Positions 34,715 to 42,581 of a stretch of 64,000 nucleotides of DNA are shown here, piece by piece. The position numbers were made by a program, and so were the translations under genes. This DNA comes from Pandoraea sputorum. Lineage in GTDB: Bacteria; Pseudomonadota; Gammaproteobacteria; Burkholderiales; Burkholderiaceae. The stretch spans positions 4,650,001 to 4,714,000 of the forward strand of contig NZ_CP010431.2 of assembly GCF_000814845.2 (NCBI RefSeq). The letters are read 5' to 3'. The notes beneath the pieces were generated by a model that saw only the letters and a program-made list of their open reading frames with translations, was not told the origin of the DNA and made no database searches. Numbering within the stretch: position 1 is the first letter of the stretch; each line of letters opens with the position of its first letter.

Positions 34715-34818
34715 GGCTGCTGCGTCAGAAGGCAGTCCTTTGGCTGGACCGCTCGTGCGGCGCCGCATTGTTGGCTTTGGCCGGCTCGCTGGCGTTTTAC
34801 CGCCGAAGCGCCAACTAG
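34675..34818 (+). pseudogene. LysE/RhtB exporter, C-terminal fragment
   Basis: 47 codons ending at the stop at 34818: LGYAVIGARAVRLLR, LWLDRSCGAALLALAG then SLAFYRRSAN. This matches the last helix and tail of LysE/RhtB amino-acid exporters (typical ..RRWLDR.GA.L..LG..LA). The rest of the gene is missing. It overlaps the 5' debris of the hemerythrin gene, marking a deletion junction. Confidence 0.6.
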
Positions 34819-34918
34819 GCCGAAACGGAACTTCGACGACGTGTGTCGGCCAACCGCGGGCACGCGCGCAGTTGCCCGAAAGCAGCCTTCTCAGTAGCGC
34901 AACTCGGAGCACCAAGGG

Positions 34919-35803
34919 CTAGAGCGCGGGCATGCTGGCCAGCAGCAGATCCATCATCACCTGGACCCGCATGGCCTGCCGGCGACGCGGCGCATGGATG
35001 AGATGTGCGGTCTGCGCCGGGCCTGTCCACTGCGGAAGCAGTCGAACCAATTCTCCTCGCCGGATCAGCGCATCGACCATCCAGCTCGGTTGCAGAGTGA
35101 GGCCTGCACCTGCGCGAACCGCCTCCAACAGCGCAATCGCACTGTTGACGCGGTATCGCGTCGGCACGTCCACCGAGGTGGTGCTGCCGTCTTTTGCGCT
35201 CAACACTACAGCGCCATCGGGCCCGGTGTAACGAAGAAAACCGTGCTTTAAGAGTTCTGCGGGCCGTCTCGGGTGGCCGTTGCGCTCGAGGTAGCTCGCA
35301 GAAGCGACCACGTAGCGTGGCCAGACCGCCACGGGCTGCGCCACCAAATCAGGTGGCAATGCTCCGCCGATGCGCACGGCCAGGTCGATGCGCTCTTCCA
35401 CCGGGTCGACGAAACGGTCTTCCAGCAGAAGTTCAATCTGCAACTGGGGATGCGCATCCAGAGCCTGAAGCATCAGCTTGTTGAGGTGCAGGACGCCCAG
35501 GGCCACCGGTGCGGAGATACGTACCAGTCCCCTAGGCTCTCGGATACGTTGGCCCAAGTCGGCCACAGCTTCATCGTAGTCCGCGAGAAGTTGTCGCGCG
35601 CTGGACAGAAAGCGCAAGCCTTCGTCGGTCGGCGTAGTCCGGCTGCTGCTGCGCTCCAACAGGCGAACGCCCAACTGATGCTCCAAGGCTGCAACAAGTT
35701 TGCTCACTGTGGGCTGGGTGGTGTGCAGTTCGCGAGCGGCAGCAGAAAGACCGCCGAGGTCAACGGCTCGCACAAAGGCGGCAATGGCGCGCAGTCTGTC
35801 CAT
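34919..35803 (-). CDS. LysR-family transcriptional regulator beside SGNH hydrolase
   Basis: A 294-residue regulator. HTH: MDRLRAIAAFVRAVDLGGLSAAARELHTTQPTVSKLVAALE; effector domain with VRISAPVALGVLHL and RIDLAVRIGG. It is divergent from the SGNH hydrolase gene, whose start is 104 bp away, so it probably controls it. GC is high, unlike its island surroundings, which suggests this two-gene module came separately. Confidence 0.92.
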   Translation of the reverse strand: MDRLRAIAAFVRAVDLGGLSAAARELHTTQPTVSKLVAALEHQLGVRLLERSSSRTTPTDEGLRFLSSARQLLADYDEAVADLGQRIREPRGLVRISAPVALGVLHLNKLMLQALDAHPQLQIELLLEDRFVDPVEERIDLAVRIGGALPPDLVAQPVAVWPRYVVASASYLERNGHPRRPAELLKHGFLRYTGPDGAVVLSAKDGSTTSVDVPTRYRVNSAIALLEAVRAGAGLTLQPSWMVDALIRRGELVRLLPQWTGPAQTAHLIHAPRRRQAMRVQVMMDLLLASMPAL

Positions 35804-35906
35804 CGATCATTCCAATTTCGTTGTCTGCGCATTCCATTTTGCATCCTTCCGGTGCAATTGGGAATGCTCGAAAGTCGCATCACTTTCAACAAAAGAGGTT
35901 CTCCAA

Positions 35907-37181
35907 ATGCAGGAAAAATTCATCAAACTGGCACTTGGCTTGGCTTTGGCAGGCGCGGTGGCATGGGCTGGTGCCGTGCAGCCCATGCCGCTCTCAACCA
36001 AGCCAGAGGCCGACTCGATCGCTCGGGCAGGGCAATGGACCACCAGTTGGATCGCCCCTCCGGAACCCACCTGGAGCCAGGACTTCGTGTTGCCGTTGCG
36101 AATGCCTGCCGACATGCGCGACGTGACGTTGCGCCAATCGCTTCGCCTCGCAGTGGGCGGCGAACGCGTCCGGCTCGTGATCAGCAATGCCTACGGCCAG
36201 CAACCGCTGCGGGTTGGCCGTGTGCACGTGGCAGTAGAGGGGAGCGCCGACGCGGCGCCCGTCAGATTCCAGGGCAAGCAGGGCATCATGGTTGCGGCGG
36301 GCGCACAGGCGCTCAGCGACCCCATCGACCTGCGTGCGACCGATGGCACGCGGCTGCAGGTGGACATCTACCTGCCTGAAAGTACACGCCTTGCTGGCTT
36401 TCACTGGGATGCGCGAGACCGTACGCTGCTGCTTCCCGGTGATGCGATCGGCAAGGCCGGTGCGACCGGCGAGTCGCTGGACGCACGCGCCTTTTTGAGT
36501 GCGGTAATGGTGGACTCAATTCGCAAGCCCGTGACAGTGGTGGCGCTTGGCGATTCGATCACCGACGGCAACGGCGCGACGCCAGGCGCGGACCGGCGCT
36601 GGCCCGACTTCTTGGCGCGGCGACTGGCGCCCGAGGGCGTGACCGTGCTCAATGCGGGTATCTCAGGCAACCGACTGCTGGGTGGCGGCATGGGTGAAAG
36701 CGCCTTGGCCCGCCTGGAGCGCGACGTGCTGGGGCAACCGGGTGTGCAGGCGGTGGTCGTCTTGCTGGGCACCAACGACATCGGATGGCCCGGAGGCCCG
36801 TTTGCGCCCAATGAAGCAGCGCCGACGGTCGAGACGCTCAGCCAGGGGCTGTTGCAATTGATCGAGCAGGCCCATCTGCGCGGTATCCGTGTGATCGGCG
36901 CCACAGTGACCCCGTTCGAGGACGCTTTGAAGGGCACCCCCCTGGAAGGCCACTACAGTGCCAGCAAGGAGGTGTTGCGCAAGTCGCTGAATGATTGGAT
37001 TCGCAACAGCGGCAGCTTCGACGCGGTGGTGGACTTCGACCGCGTGCTGCGTGACCCGGCACGGCCGGCCCGCATGCAAGCGAGGTTCGACTCCGGCGAC
37101 CACCTGCATCCCGGCGATGCGGGCTACGAAGCCATGGCTGGAGCGATCGCCCTGGAGACACTGCTTGGTGTGCCCAAGTAG
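35907..37181 (+). CDS. secreted SGNH/GDSL hydrolase
   Basis: A 424-residue exported esterase. The start at 35907 follows an AGAGG site; the signal peptide is near residues 1-24 (LALGLALAGAVAWAGA). An N-terminal beta-rich domain (about 40-205) is followed by the SGNH core: GDSITDG (Ser nucleophile), GTNDIG (Asn) and DHLHPGDAGY (Asp, His). The family hydrolyses carbohydrate or lipid esters. It is divergent from a LysR regulator. The natural ester substrate is unknown. Confidence 0.9.
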   Translation: MQEKFIKLALGLALAGAVAWAGAVQPMPLSTKPEADSIARAGQWTTSWIAPPEPTWSQDFVLPLRMPADMRDVTLRQSLRLAVGGERVRLVISNAYGQQPLRVGRVHVAVEGSADAAPVRFQGKQGIMVAAGAQALSDPIDLRATDGTRLQVDIYLPESTRLAGFHWDARDRTLLLPGDAIGKAGATGESLDARAFLSAVMVDSIRKPVTVVALGDSITDGNGATPGADRRWPDFLARRLAPEGVTVLNAGISGNRLLGGGMGESALARLERDVLGQPGVQAVVVLLGTNDIGWPGGPFAPNEAAPTVETLSQGLLQLIEQAHLRGIRVIGATVTPFEDALKGTPLEGHYSASKEVLRKSLNDWIRNSGSFDAVVDFDRVLRDPARPARMQARFDSGDHLHPGDAGYEAMAGAIALETLLGVPK

Positions 37182-37782
37182 GGGCTAGCCGCACACGAGG
37201 CGCCCTGCGAACGCGGGGCCTCGCCTAGACCCGCCGTGGCGGAAGGAAACCTTCAACTTTGGTTCGGTGAGATCGACACCCAACTTCTCGCCCGCGGGAG
37301 GCCGCGAGGTAGGCGCGACCTTCTTGCCCTTTGTCTGCTTTCACCGAAGCCTCTACTTCCGCTCAGGGCACCATCCCGACCTAAGCGACGAGCAAGCGAA
37401 ATCCCATGAGCTCTACTTCTGCTTGGGGTCGGAAAGCGGCCGCAAGCGCAAGTGGCATCGGATGTCCGTAACCAGTCTCGACCGGTCAGTCGACCTCAGC
37501 GCACCAAGGACCGCTCGTGGCCGACTTCAGCCTTTCAAAAAAAATCCCTTCGAACTGCATCAAAAATGGAGTAGGCGTGCCGGGGACCAGAGCCTTATAA
37601 CCAATTTGATCAATAAGATATCGTTAATCGGTGCACGTTTGGTGCACAGATGCGAGCGTTTTCACCGAGGGAAATTGGTGGTCTCTGATGGCCGACTACC
37701 TACGGATGCGGGGGACCGTAGCCACTCCTTTGTTATGCGTCGAATGAATGAACGCGGTGACGGTTAACGATCTGCATGGGAA
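37182..37782. other. 600-bp gap with rearranged sequence and no intact gene
   Basis: A short minus-strand stretch near 37225-37325 reads as plausible protein (VAPTSRPPAGEKLGVDLTEP), perhaps a gene fragment. Near 37437-37460 lies another degenerate repeat piece, and 37577-37602 resembles the tRNA-Leu 3' end. The long plus-strand frame here has no gene-like features. Confidence 0.45.
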
Positions 37783-38229
37783 CTACAGGCCGAGAATCGT
37801 GACACAGTCGTGCCCGCACTGATTGTCACTGGTCCACGTCTCAATCTGCGAAATCATCGCGCCTAGGGCGACACAATTAGTGTTTAGATTCTCAGTAAAT
37901 CTTGCTTTTGAATCGATGAAGAGGAAGCCGATCCGCTCCAGCATGGTCGGTCTGAACGTCTCGTCTTCCAACTCACTTCGGATCTCCGCGAGGGCTTTGA
38001 TAATCTTTTCCCAGTCAGGCATGCTGATTTGCGTGAAAGCGTAATGATCGTAACTTGACTTGTATTTCTCGATCGTCGGTTCAATATATCCAAACACCTC
38101 TTCCTCGAAGAACAATGAACCATTGTTCCAGCATCGATTTGTGTAAGCGCCTGCCATGACTTCGACATAGGCAGTACCTTCCAGCGAAGAGCGGTCTGTG
38201 ATCGCCTGGAACGGGCAAGCCGAACTCAT
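37783..38229 (-). CDS. hypothetical protein, immunity-like
   Basis: A 148-residue soluble acidic protein. Features: FFEEEVFGYIEPTIEKYKSSYDHYAFTQI, a helical middle and a conserved-looking C-terminus CGHDCVTILGL. The pattern resembles immunity proteins of bacterial toxin systems, and its island context fits, but no toxin is seen. No ribosome-binding site of note. Unassigned family. Confidence 0.6.
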   Translation of the reverse strand: MSSACPFQAITDRSSLEGTAYVEVMAGAYTNRCWNNGSLFFEEEVFGYIEPTIEKYKSSYDHYAFTQISMPDWEKIIKALAEIRSELEDETFRPTMLERIGFLFIDSKARFTENLNTNCVALGAMISQIETWTSDNQCGHDCVTILGL

Positions 38230-38298
38230 TGATCGAAACTCCTCCGAAATGTGTCGAATCTGTATTGTCGGGGATCCGGCCGGCGATGTCGAACGAGC

Positions 38299-38350
38299 GC
38301 TTCTGGCCGCTCGCCGTCACTCGCGACAGTCGATTTCCGACCCGAAGCGG
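38299..38350. repeat. dispersed island repeat, copy 5 (both forms joined)
   Basis: GCTTCTGGCCG (38299-38309) and GTCGATTTCCGACCCGAAGC (38329-38348) occur together. This shows that the two half-forms seen in other copies belong to one unit of about 60 bp. Confidence 0.55.
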
Positions 38351-38365
38351 AATTTGGAAGCTGCC

Positions 38366-38605
38366 TCAGATGCGCGACTTGCCCCGGAGGACCGCACATC
38401 GCCCTCCTTGGGCCGCCATGTATTCCTCAGTCTCAGCTATTAGGCGTGCACGGCGTTCGGCAGAACAATGAAAATCGCTTTCCCAAAGCAACAGCCCCCC
38501 GTCCACACCATATTCGACCACGCCCTCGACAATCCCGAACTCGTCCTCGTAGATGAGGCGCTGACACTGATGATGTAGATATTCGAGGCGGATAGCGGGC
38601 TTCAT
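38366..38605 (-). CDS. small hypothetical protein
   Basis: A 79-residue soluble protein (MKPAIRLEYLHHQCQRLIYEDEFGIV ...) with a probable beta-hairpin core and basic C-terminus. No domain recognised. It lies between two other minus-strand island genes. The frame and length are plausible, but support is weak. Confidence 0.45.
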   Translation of the reverse strand: MKPAIRLEYLHHQCQRLIYEDEFGIVEGVVEYGVDGGLLLWESDFHCSAERRARLIAETEEYMAAQGGRCAVLRGKSRI

Positions 38606-38694
38606 GAGTTTTCCTAAACCGTTGACTTTTCACCAGCCGGATAGCCTCGTGCTCTTCGGGGAATTCCGATTCAACCAGAAGATTTCTGTGTTAA

Positions 38695-39252
38695 CTATGC
38701 CCCGCGTTCCTGCAACGCATGCCGGATAGCTGTCGAGATCACTAAAACATCTTTGCGGGCTGGTGCGCCATTCCATAGTACGAGCCAACCCATTAGACAC
38801 ACGCCAGCTTCCCATACCAGCAGGAATCCGGTGACTGTCAGTGCATTGAGCAAACTAGATGCTTGTGCAATAGCTGGATAGAGGCCACCGAACAGCCCAC
38901 AGAACAACATGACGCTCACCATTACCAAGGCTATTGCGGTAATGAAGCGGCTATAACCTGAAGACATAAACGATCCAACAAGTAACGATCCCTCGCCACT
39001 TATCAGTAAGCGCCCCCTGAGCCGCGTACCATTTCCTCGCATGAAGACATGCGAGATGCGCAACTCGACAGTGTCGGTACTCACAGAGCCCATCAGGAAA
39101 TTTTTGTCAGGACGCCGTTCGGTGAGCATTTGCAGTTGAGCAAGCGCCTGCTCATAGGGCAAAGGACTTTGAATGCTGAACGGCTCGCCATCGAATACCT
39201 TCGAAAGCAGCCTAACGACCCATTTCGGGACGAGGGGCGTTAGAAGTTCCAT
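38695..39252 (-). CDS. hypothetical membrane protein
   Basis: A 185-residue protein. The first 100 residues are soluble (IQSPLPYEQALAQLQMLTER, then VELRISHVFMRGNGTRLRGRL); after residue 100 there are two long hydrophobic helices (ITAIALVMVSVMLFCGLFGG and LLNALTVTGFLLVWEAGVCL). Last island gene before the tRNA. Unknown family. Confidence 0.6.
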   Translation of the reverse strand: MELLTPLVPKWVVRLLSKVFDGEPFSIQSPLPYEQALAQLQMLTERRPDKNFLMGSVSTDTVELRISHVFMRGNGTRLRGRLLISGEGSLLVGSFMSSGYSRFITAIALVMVSVMLFCGLFGGLYPAIAQASSLLNALTVTGFLLVWEAGVCLMGWLVLWNGAPARKDVLVISTAIRHALQERGA

Positions 39253-39287
39253 CTGGCTTCAGACAGTTGAGAATTCGCAAACTTTTG

Positions 39288-39318
39288 GGTGCAAATTTCG
39301 GTGCAAATCTGGTGCACC
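39288..39318. repeat. GGTGCA repeats beside tRNA-Leu
   Basis: Three GGTGCA copies (39288, 39300, 39311) lie about 130 bp from the tRNA 3' end. Two more occur at 37630-37646. Short repeats like these often flank integrase attachment sites; none can be proven here. Confidence 0.35.
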
Positions 39319-39450
39319 GAGAAGCAAAAATAGCTTTCTTGGGCTACTTTTGACTACGTTATCGCACGGCTCCTGGAACGGAACGTCTGACACAATCCCC
39401 TGAAAAAATAGGGAATACTGCATCTGGCTTGATGTGGCTCGAAGCCATGG

Positions 39451-39535
39451 TGGTACCGGGGACCGGACTTGAACCGGCAAGCCCGAAGGCGGCGGATTTT
39501 AAGTCCGCTATGTTTACCAATTTCATCACCCCGGC
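39451..39535 (-). tRNA. tRNA-Leu (anticodon TAA)
   Basis: An 85-nt leucine-type tRNA with a long variable arm. Acceptor GCCGGGG pairs with CCCCGGT (one G-U pair), followed by ACCA. The anticodon loop is CTTAAAA between GCGGA and TCCGC, giving anticodon TAA. The T arm has GGTTCAAGTCC. The 3' end faces the low-GC island, as expected for an integration site. Confidence 0.95.
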
Positions 39536-39627
39536 AAGGGCACGCATTCTAACATCCCCCACCGAGATACGTCAGTTGGGTATCATGGGGGTATGCACTC
39601 ACTGTGCGCGTCAACGGAGATCGCCCC

Positions 39628-39852
39628 ATGCTGGAGAATCTCGACCGCATCGCCCTGTCGCTCGACGCCATCGAAACCGCCGCCCGCGACGTCGCCATGC
39701 ATTCCCCCCAGAACGCGCAAGCCCTCTACACCGCGCTCATGGAAATCCGTAACGCCATCGCACTCGTCGCTCAGGAAGTCGTGCGCCTCGAACACGAACT
39801 CCATGGCCCCCTTCAAGGCCACCCCCACTCCCCCGGCACCGGACAATCGTGA
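39628..39852 (+). CDS. small conserved hypothetical protein
   Basis: A 74-residue helical protein. The ATG at 39628 is preferred, with GGAGA 8 nt upstream (an earlier in-frame start at 39604 exists). It is one long amphipathic helix region (LDRIALSLDAIETAARDVAM, ALYTALMEIRNAIALVAQEVV). The stop overlaps the chrA start by ATGA, so it is translated with the chromate transporter genes. Role unknown. Confidence 0.6.
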   Translation: MLENLDRIALSLDAIETAARDVAMHSPQNAQALYTALMEIRNAIALVAQEVVRLEHELHGPLQGHPHSPGTGQS

Positions 39853-40505
39853 CATCCCACGCTTCCCCGCCCTCCGACGTCTCACACCCAGCGTCGTCAG
39901 CCCCCGGCCCCACCACCCCCAACCCCACCAAACGCCCCACCTGCTGGGACCTTGCGCTCGCCTTCGGCACCGTCGGCGCGACAGGCTTCGGCGGTGTCCT
40001 GCCGTGGGCGCGCCGGATGGTCGTCGACCAGCGCCGCTGGCTCACCGACAGGGAATTCGCCGAATTGCTCCCGCTCGCGCAACTCCTGCCCGGCCCCAAC
40101 GTCGCTAATATCGCCACCGTCCTCGGTCGTCGCTTTCGCGGCCCCCGAGGCGCCGCCGCCGCCGTCGCGGGGCTCTACTTCTGCCCAACCATCGTCATCA
40201 TCCTGATCGGCTTCGCCTACGCCAGGTGGGGGCAGACGCCACTCGTCCAACACGTGCTCTCCGGCCTGATGCCCGCAGCAACGGGTCTCGTGATCGCGAC
40301 TTCGGTCCGCCTGCTCGCCGGACTAAAGCGCCACTGGACGACACTCGCGTTCGCCGCCGCGACCTTCCTCGGCAGTTTCGTTTTCGGACTTCCTCTGTTA
40401 CTGGTCCTCGGCGTGCTCGGCCCCTGCGCAATCCTGAGCGCCTATCGACTCGAGCGGCTAGACAAGCGCGACCGGCAACGTCATCAAGGCGACGCTACGC
40501 CCTGA
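39849..40505 (+). CDS. chrA: chromate transporter, N-terminal half (ChrA)
   Basis: A 218-residue half-length CHR protein. It has the conserved start of a CHR domain, DLALAFGTVGATGFGGVLPWARR, then LLPGPNVANIATVLGRRFRG and further helices. Split two-gene ChrA proteins pair as heterodimers. The next gene encodes the other half, starting 6 bp after this stop. Membrane uptake or efflux of chromate; substrate in this strain not shown. Confidence 0.9.
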   Translation: MTSHASPPSDVSHPASSAPGPTTPNPTKRPTCWDLALAFGTVGATGFGGVLPWARRMVVDQRRWLTDREFAELLPLAQLLPGPNVANIATVLGRRFRGPRGAAAAVAGLYFCPTIVIILIGFAYARWGQTPLVQHVLSGLMPAATGLVIATSVRLLAGLKRHWTTLAFAAATFLGSFVFGLPLLLVLGVLGPCAILSAYRLERLDKRDRQRHQGDATP

Positions 40506-40510
40506 GCATC

Positions 40511-41035
40511 ATGACAACGCTCATCGATCTGTTCCTGCATGGCTCGCTATGGTCGCTGCTCGCCGTCGGTGGCACCAACGTCACGCTCGCCGATATCCAT
40601 CGCTACGCCGTCGACACCCGGCACTGGATTACCGACGCCCAGTTCGTCACCTTCTTCTCGCTCGCACAGGCCGCGCCCGGCCCCAATGGCATGGCCGTCA
40701 CCCTGATCGGCCTGCAAGCCGCCGGACTGCCCGGCGCATTCACCGCCACGCTCGCCAAATGCGCCCCAAGCTCGCTCCTCGCTTATCTGGTCGGCGGATG
40801 GGTGGACCGTCACGAACACTCGCCCTGGGTCCGCGCCGTACGCGCCGGCCTCGCGCCGATCACCGTCGGCCTGCTCGCCGCCAGTAGCGCACTGCTCGCC
40901 CGGGAAGTCGATATCAACGTGGCGCGCGGACTTATGACGCTCGTCGCGGTCGTCATCACCCTGCGCACCCGCTGGAATCCGCTGTGGCTCATCGCCACAG
41001 GCAGCTTGCTCGGCCTCACCGGATGGTTGATGTAG
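40511..41035 (+). CDS. chrA: chromate transporter, C-terminal half (ChrA)
   Basis: A 174-residue CHR half with the matching signature LAVGGTNVTLADIHRYAV and AQAAPGPNGMAVTLIGLQAAG. ATG at 40511. It completes the pair with the preceding gene. Helices are typical. It ends with LWLIATGSLLGLTGWLM. No chrB regulator is seen nearby. Confidence 0.9.
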   Translation: MTTLIDLFLHGSLWSLLAVGGTNVTLADIHRYAVDTRHWITDAQFVTFFSLAQAAPGPNGMAVTLIGLQAAGLPGAFTATLAKCAPSSLLAYLVGGWVDRHEHSPWVRAVRAGLAPITVGLLAASSALLAREVDINVARGLMTLVAVVITLRTRWNPLWLIATGSLLGLTGWLM

Positions 41036-41216
41036 GCATCGTCTGACGGGCCGCCGAGGCTTATGACACAAGGCGATGGAGGCAGACGGCAGCCAGCGTC
41101 AACCCTCGTTACGAACCGTCACATACTGGCCCCAAACTGGGGGTACATGACGCCCCGGCAACGGGTCTACAATAGGCAGCACGTTTCACAACACGGTGTG
41201 TCCCCGGGTATTTCCT

Positions 41217-42581
41217 ATGACCGTCCCCTGTTGTACGTCGCAAGCCGAGGCGCCCTCAGGCACCTCCCCCAATGCATCCCCCTCGCGGACCGCTCGCGAT
41301 GGGCCGTCTGCCAATGCGGAGACGGCCTCGCCGATCACATCGCCCGTCACATCCCTGCATGCTCGCTTTGACGCCGTGCGCGCTGCGTCCGTCGCCTTCG
41401 CGCAAGGCCTCTCGGATGCCGACGCCACCGTGCAGTCGATGCCGGACGCCAGCCCGATCAAGTGGCACCTGGCCCACACCACCTGGTTTTTCGAGACGTT
41501 TCTGCTGAGCGAAGCGAACGTCCCATCCGGGCGACCCGGACCCCGTTACCGGCCTTACGATCCCCGCTTCGCTTACCTCTTCAACTCGTATTACGAAGCC
41601 GCCGGTCCGCGTCATCCGCGTCCGCAGCGCGGGCTGCTCACGCGCCCAACGCTCGATGAAGTGCTCGCCTATCGCCGCCATGTCGACGCTGCCATGCACG
41701 CGCTCTTGCAACAGCCCGATCTCGCGCCCGACACCGTCGCGCTCATCACGCTCGGCCTGCACCACGAGGAGCAGCATCAGGAGTTGATGCACACCGACCT
41801 GCTGCATCTCTTCGCGCAGAATCCGTTGCGTCCCGCCCATCGTCCGCCATCGACCGCGCTTCACGCGAGCGAACCGCTGCAATGGATCGAGCACGGCGGC
41901 GGACAGCACAGCATCGGGCATCCGGGTGATGACAGCCGTTCAGGCGGCCACTTCGCCTTCGATTGCGAGACGCCCGCGCACGACGTACTGGTACGACCGT
42001 TCGCGATTGCGTCGCGCGTGGTGACCAACCGCGAATGGCGCGACTTCATCGAAGACGGCGGCTACCGCATGGCCGGACTCTGGCTCTCGGACGGCTGGGC
42101 GACCGTGCAGCGCGAAGGCTGGGGACATCCACTTTACTGGGAGCTGCACAACGGCGAATGGCAGTCGATGACGCTCGCAGGCATGCAGAGCGTCGACGAC
42201 GACGCGCCCGTGCAACACGTGAGCTATTTCGAAGCGGACGCGTTCGCGCGCTGGGCGGGCAAGCGTCTGCCGACAGAACAAGAATGGGAGGTGGCGGCGC
42301 GCGGCGCAGGCAGCTCGTCGTCGCCGATGCAACCCACGATGGAGCAGCGCTTTGGCCCGGTATGGCAATGGACGGCCAGTCCATACGTCGCATACCCGGG
42401 ATTCCGGACGGCATCGGGCGCCGTCGGCGAGTACAACGGCAAATTCATGTGCGGACAGTTCGTGCTGCGCGGCGGATCGCTCGCCACGCCGCCGGGACAC
42501 GCACGCGTCACGTACCGTAACTTCTTCTACCCGCATCAGCGCTGGCAGTTCTGCGGCCTGAGGCTCGCGGAGGACCGCTGA
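41217..42581 (+). CDS. egtB: ergothioneine biosynthesis sulfoxide synthase EgtB
   Basis: A 454-residue enzyme. The ATG at 41217 is taken because an upstream GTG start has no support. The N-terminal DinB-like domain has the iron ligands in KWHLAHTTWFFE (about residues 83-94) and LGLHHEEQHQELMHTD (about 180-193). The C-terminal FGE-sulfatase domain has the usual NREWRDFIEDGGY, FARWAGKRLPTEQEWE and CGQFVLRGGSLATP. It joins a thiol to N-trimethylhistidine (hercynine) in the ergothioneine pathway. egtD follows with a 1-base stop/start overlap. The egtA/egtC genes of actinobacteria are absent, so a cysteine-using variant is likely. Confidence 0.92.
   Translation: MTVPCCTSQAEAPSGTSPNASPSRTARDGPSANAETASPITSPVTSLHARFDAVRAASVAFAQGLSDADATVQSMPDASPIKWHLAHTTWFFETFLLSEANVPSGRPGPRYRPYDPRFAYLFNSYYEAAGPRHPRPQRGLLTRPTLDEVLAYRRHVDAAMHALLQQPDLAPDTVALITLGLHHEEQHQELMHTDLLHLFAQNPLRPAHRPPSTALHASEPLQWIEHGGGQHSIGHPGDDSRSGGHFAFDCETPAHDVLVRPFAIASRVVTNREWRDFIEDGGYRMAGLWLSDGWATVQREGWGHPLYWELHNGEWQSMTLAGMQSVDDDAPVQHVSYFEADAFARWAGKRLPTEQEWEVAARGAGSSSSPMQPTMEQRFGPVWQWTASPYVAYPGFRTASGAVGEYNGKFMCGQFVLRGGSLATPPGHARVTYRNFFYPHQRWQFCGLRLAEDR

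Noticed and set aside
33805..34818. A 337-codon plus-strand frame
   Set aside because: Only its last 47 codons resemble a real protein (LysE end). The rest is antisense to the hemerythrin remnant or has no coding character.
37267..37767. A 166-codon plus-strand frame after the SGNH hydrolase gene
   Set aside because: No start signal or domain, and it crosses repeat-derived sequence. Treated as non-coding.
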